DNA from: Prado023 sp963774745
GTDB taxonomy: Bacteria; Actinomycetota; Actinomycetes; S36-B12; CAIYMF01
Length of the DNA stretch: 64,000 nucleotides
Reading direction: 5' to 3'
NCBI GenBank assembly: GCA_963774745.1
Contig: CAVZGE010000002.1
Coordinates: 679,150 to 743,149 of the forward strand
Shown: positions 62,118-64,000 of the stretch, piece after piece
Numbering within the stretch: position 1 is the first letter of the stretch
Layout: every line of letters starts with the position of its first letter
Program-made: the position numbers and the translations under genes
The notes under the pieces: generated by a model
Seen by the model: the letters and a program-made list of their open reading frames with translations, nothing else
Database searches by the model: none
Told to the model about the DNA's origin: nothing

Positions 62118-62555
62118 ATGAGGGCGCGCATCAGGGCGCGGTCGGTAGCGAACTGGGTGAACCTGTCCACGCCCGCGGGCCTGTTCCTGGCTCGGGTGGC
62201 TGCGGGATCGCCGAGGCGCGCGCGCAACGGCATCTGGTTGGTCCACGACTACCACCTGCCCGTTCCTCCCGCCCCGGCGTTCACCCTGGGCAGCGTCGTG
62301 TTCCTGAGGTCGAGCCTTCCCGGGTCGGGCAGCGATCCGGTCGGGGCGGTCTCGCGGCACCTGCTCGACCACGAGGAGCGTCACGTCACGCAGTACGCCT
62401 GGTGCGGTGGGGTGGTCATGCCGGTCGCCTACATGGCCGCCGCGGGATGGTCGTGGCTGCGGACCGGCGACTTCGCCTCGCGCAACACCTTCGAACGGCG
62501 CGCAGGCCTCGCCGACGGCGGCTATCGGGAGCGACCGACCCGGCCGTGGTGGTGA
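62118..62555 (+). CDS. small conserved protein with HExxH motif
   Basis: A 145-residue protein of an actinobacterial family without a known role. HLLDHEERHVTQYAWCGG holds a zincin-like HExxH (HEERH), and the tail GWSWLRTGDFASRNTFERRAGLADGGY is the conserved end. A hydrophobic stretch around GGVVMPVAYMAAAGW may sit in the membrane. It could be a tiny metallopeptidase or a metal-binding protein. AGGAGGAG precedes ATG 62118. Confidence 0.72.
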   Translation: MRARIRARSVANWVNLSTPAGLFLARVAAGSPRRARNGIWLVHDYHLPVPPAPAFTLGSVVFLRSSLPGSGSDPVGAVSRHLLDHEERHVTQYAWCGGVVMPVAYMAAAGWSWLRTGDFASRNTFERRAGLADGGYRERPTRPWW

Positions 62556-62630
62556 GGAGGATCCGGTGTTCGGCTGAAGCGGCCTGGCGCAGGTCGATGA
62601 GGGCATGAGCGCACGAAGGGTCTGCCTCGG

Positions 62631-63896
62631 TCAGGGCCTCGGCTGGATCTCGTGCCCGTCGCCGTGACCCTCCTGGTGGCGCAGGTGGTAGGACAGCCAC
62701 CCCATCCGGCGGTACTCGTGGTTGACCAGGGCGACCACGATCACGGTGACCGCCCCGAGCAGCGCCATGGTCGCGACGAACGGAGCGGCCACAGCGAGAG
62801 CAGCACAGGCTGCCGCCGCCAGTGCTCGCGGTCGGGACCATGAGTGGGCCATACGAGCCCGGACGAGCAGGTGCCCGGCGAGGTAGAGCGCGACTCCGCC
62901 GGCCAGCGAGACGGCAGCCAGCGGCTTGATGTGGCCGGCGAGGTCGACCGGCTCGGTGCCGACCATCGTCATCGTCTTCTTGACCCCGAGGGCCAGCAGG
63001 ACGATCCCCGCGATCATCGGCCAGTGCATCACGCTGTAGGCGTCCCGGGCGGCACGGTTGCGGGCAGACCCGGTCAGGGCGGCCAGGTTGCGCTCCGCGG
63101 CCAGCGCGGTGATGTCGAAGTAGACCCACCACAGGCACGCGGCAATGATGAAGCCGAGCAGCGCCGTGACGCAGATGGCCGGCGACAGGGGAAGGGCGGA
63201 TGCGCCCGCGCCGATGGCCACGATCGACTCACCCAGGGCGATGATCACGATCAGGCCGTGGCGCTCGGCGAAGTGGGTGGGGTTCAGCGCCCACCCGGCA
63301 CCGCCTCCCCAGTACGCGCCCGCGACGTCCATCACCACCGCCGTCGCGAACAGCGCGATCTGCGCCCAGCCACCCACCAGGGATCCGACGAGGAGCACGA
63401 GCATCGCGAGGGCCACGGGCAGCCCGAACCGCCGGACCGCGGCGGCCATCGCGGGATCGTCGCGCCCCGCGAGGGCGAACAGGCCCAGGTGCAGGAACCT
63501 GACCACCGCGTAGGCGAGCACCAGGACCGTGGGTGTCGACAGCCAGCCGTCGAAGCCGCCGGGTGCGTCGTTGAACGCCTCGGGGAGCCCGATCGAGATG
63601 ACCAGCATCATGCCCATGGCCGTGAACAGCAGGACCCGCACGAGTCCCTCGTCGAAGCGGATGGTCGTGCCGAGCCAGGCGTAGGCGACCCACGCCCACC
63701 AGATGAGCGCGAGAAGGAGCAGGCCCTCGAGCATCCCGACCGGCGTCAGGTGCTCGGCGATGTACCCGGTCACCTGCGTGATGGCGAACACGAAGACGAG
63801 GTCGAAGAACAGCTCGAGGGTCGTGACCCGATGCCCGGAAGCGGCCACCTCCAGGACCGGGCGGTGGTTGTGGCCCTCGGAGTCGCTGCTGGACAT
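62631..63896 (-). CDS. low-temperature-requirement protein A (LtrA)
   Basis: A 421-residue membrane protein with about ten TM helices. The N terminus VTTLELFFDLVFVFAITQVTGYIAEHL and ALNPTHFAERHGLIVIIALGESIVAIG are signature LtrA segments. The family is named from a Listeria cold-growth mutant, but its biochemical role is unknown. ATG 63896 fits the family N terminus. Confidence 0.92.
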   Translation of the reverse strand: MSSSDSEGHNHRPVLEVAASGHRVTTLELFFDLVFVFAITQVTGYIAEHLTPVGMLEGLLLLALIWWAWVAYAWLGTTIRFDEGLVRVLLFTAMGMMLVISIGLPEAFNDAPGGFDGWLSTPTVLVLAYAVVRFLHLGLFALAGRDDPAMAAAVRRFGLPVALAMLVLLVGSLVGGWAQIALFATAVVMDVAGAYWGGGAGWALNPTHFAERHGLIVIIALGESIVAIGAGASALPLSPAICVTALLGFIIAACLWWVYFDITALAAERNLAALTGSARNRAARDAYSVMHWPMIAGIVLLALGVKKTMTMVGTEPVDLAGHIKPLAAVSLAGGVALYLAGHLLVRARMAHSWSRPRALAAAACAALAVAAPFVATMALLGAVTVIVVALVNHEYRRMGWLSYHLRHQEGHGDGHEIQPRP

Positions 63897-63936
63897 GGCC
63901 GGAGGCTACCGGCGTTGGTGAGCTGGGGCCTGCGAT

Positions 63937-63980
63937 GAACGAGAGAGGGCGGCCCCGGGTGGGACCGCCCTCTCTCGTTC
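63937..63980. terminator. strong hairpin terminator near the window edge
   Basis: A perfect 16-base stem (63937-63952 with 63965-63980) and 12-base loop lies 40 bases beyond the LtrA start. It probably ends a minus-strand gene lying beyond the window. The rest of 63897-64000 shows no gene. Confidence 0.75.
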
Positions 63981-64000
63981 GACTCTTCGCTGTGGTGCTG

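Noticed and set aside
1..64000. CRISPR array or cas genes
   Set aside because: No regularly spaced 24-40 base repeats and no Cas-like proteins were seen; the short repeats listed have other layouts.

Overview
The window is about 70% G+C, uses many GTG starts and 4-base ATGA/GTGA overlaps, and carries a typical actinobacterial gene set: a large NAD-glutamate dehydrogenase, WS/DGAT acyltransferase, DUF2505 and DUF3263 proteins, prfB-ftsE-ftsX-M23 peptidase-smpB-ssrA, a Glu-Asp-Phe tRNA trio and a Cys-rich leader peptide. It is a chromosomal segment of a free-living actinomycete. No CRISPR array, insertion sequence, plasmid or phage module is visible.

Layout. 1-0.73 kb: HTH-MntA/HepT (type VII toxin-antitoxin) pair, cut by the window edge. 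0.8-2.6 kb: an alpha/beta hydrolase, a cluster of TGGCACA heptamers, and tRNA-Phe, tRNA-Asp and tRNA-Glu on the minus strand. 2.8-6.7 kb: WS/DGAT, patatin phospholipase, a small conserved protein and two SRPBCC-fold proteins. 6.9-18.3 kb: NAD-GDH, prfB, a sulfotransferase-like gene, ftsEX, an M23 hydrolase, smpB, tmRNA. 18.4-26.3 kb: an HNH restriction-type nuclease, a kdpDE relic, a Gfo/Idh/MocA oxidoreductase, DUF2252, a SulP transporter, a LigB dioxygenase, and a divergent MarR/F420-reductase-like pair. 26.4-33.9 kb: a beta-glucoside PTS operon on the minus strand (EIIBCA, 6-P-beta-glucosidase, HAD phosphatase, BglG antiterminator, second broken EIIBCA) behind a clear RAT/terminator switch. 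34.1-37.7 kb: a sulfonate-type ABC importer, a Cys leader peptide and a beta-carbonic anhydrase. 37.8-41.2 kb: sdhCAB. 41.5-46.1 kb: a methyltransferase, a repeat-rich secreted protein, a DHFR-like reductase, a His-tailed EamA transporter, pgl. 46.1-52.9 kb: a SWIM/SNF2 pair, two Gfo/Idh/MocA proteins (one with a His-rich N-terminal extension) and a nuclease lipoprotein. 52.9-63.9 kb: a beta-helix/FnIII exoprotein, a K+ channel, kbl-tdh (threonine catabolism), a hydrolase-membrane fusion, DUF3263, a MoaD-like protein with thrC, a small HExxH protein, LtrA.

Working links. FtsEX beside an M23 hydrolase suggests septal peptidoglycan splitting. smpB and ssrA together form trans-translation. BglG should read the RAT upstream of the first EIIBCA and so control import and cleavage of beta-glucosides. 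The ssu-like importer and the Cys leader suggest a sulfur-responsive block.

Caution. Eight otherwise well-conserved genes are interrupted by single-base indels, mostly +1. This is either widespread gene decay or, more likely, uncorrected sequence error. Coordinates of those genes are given across the shifts.
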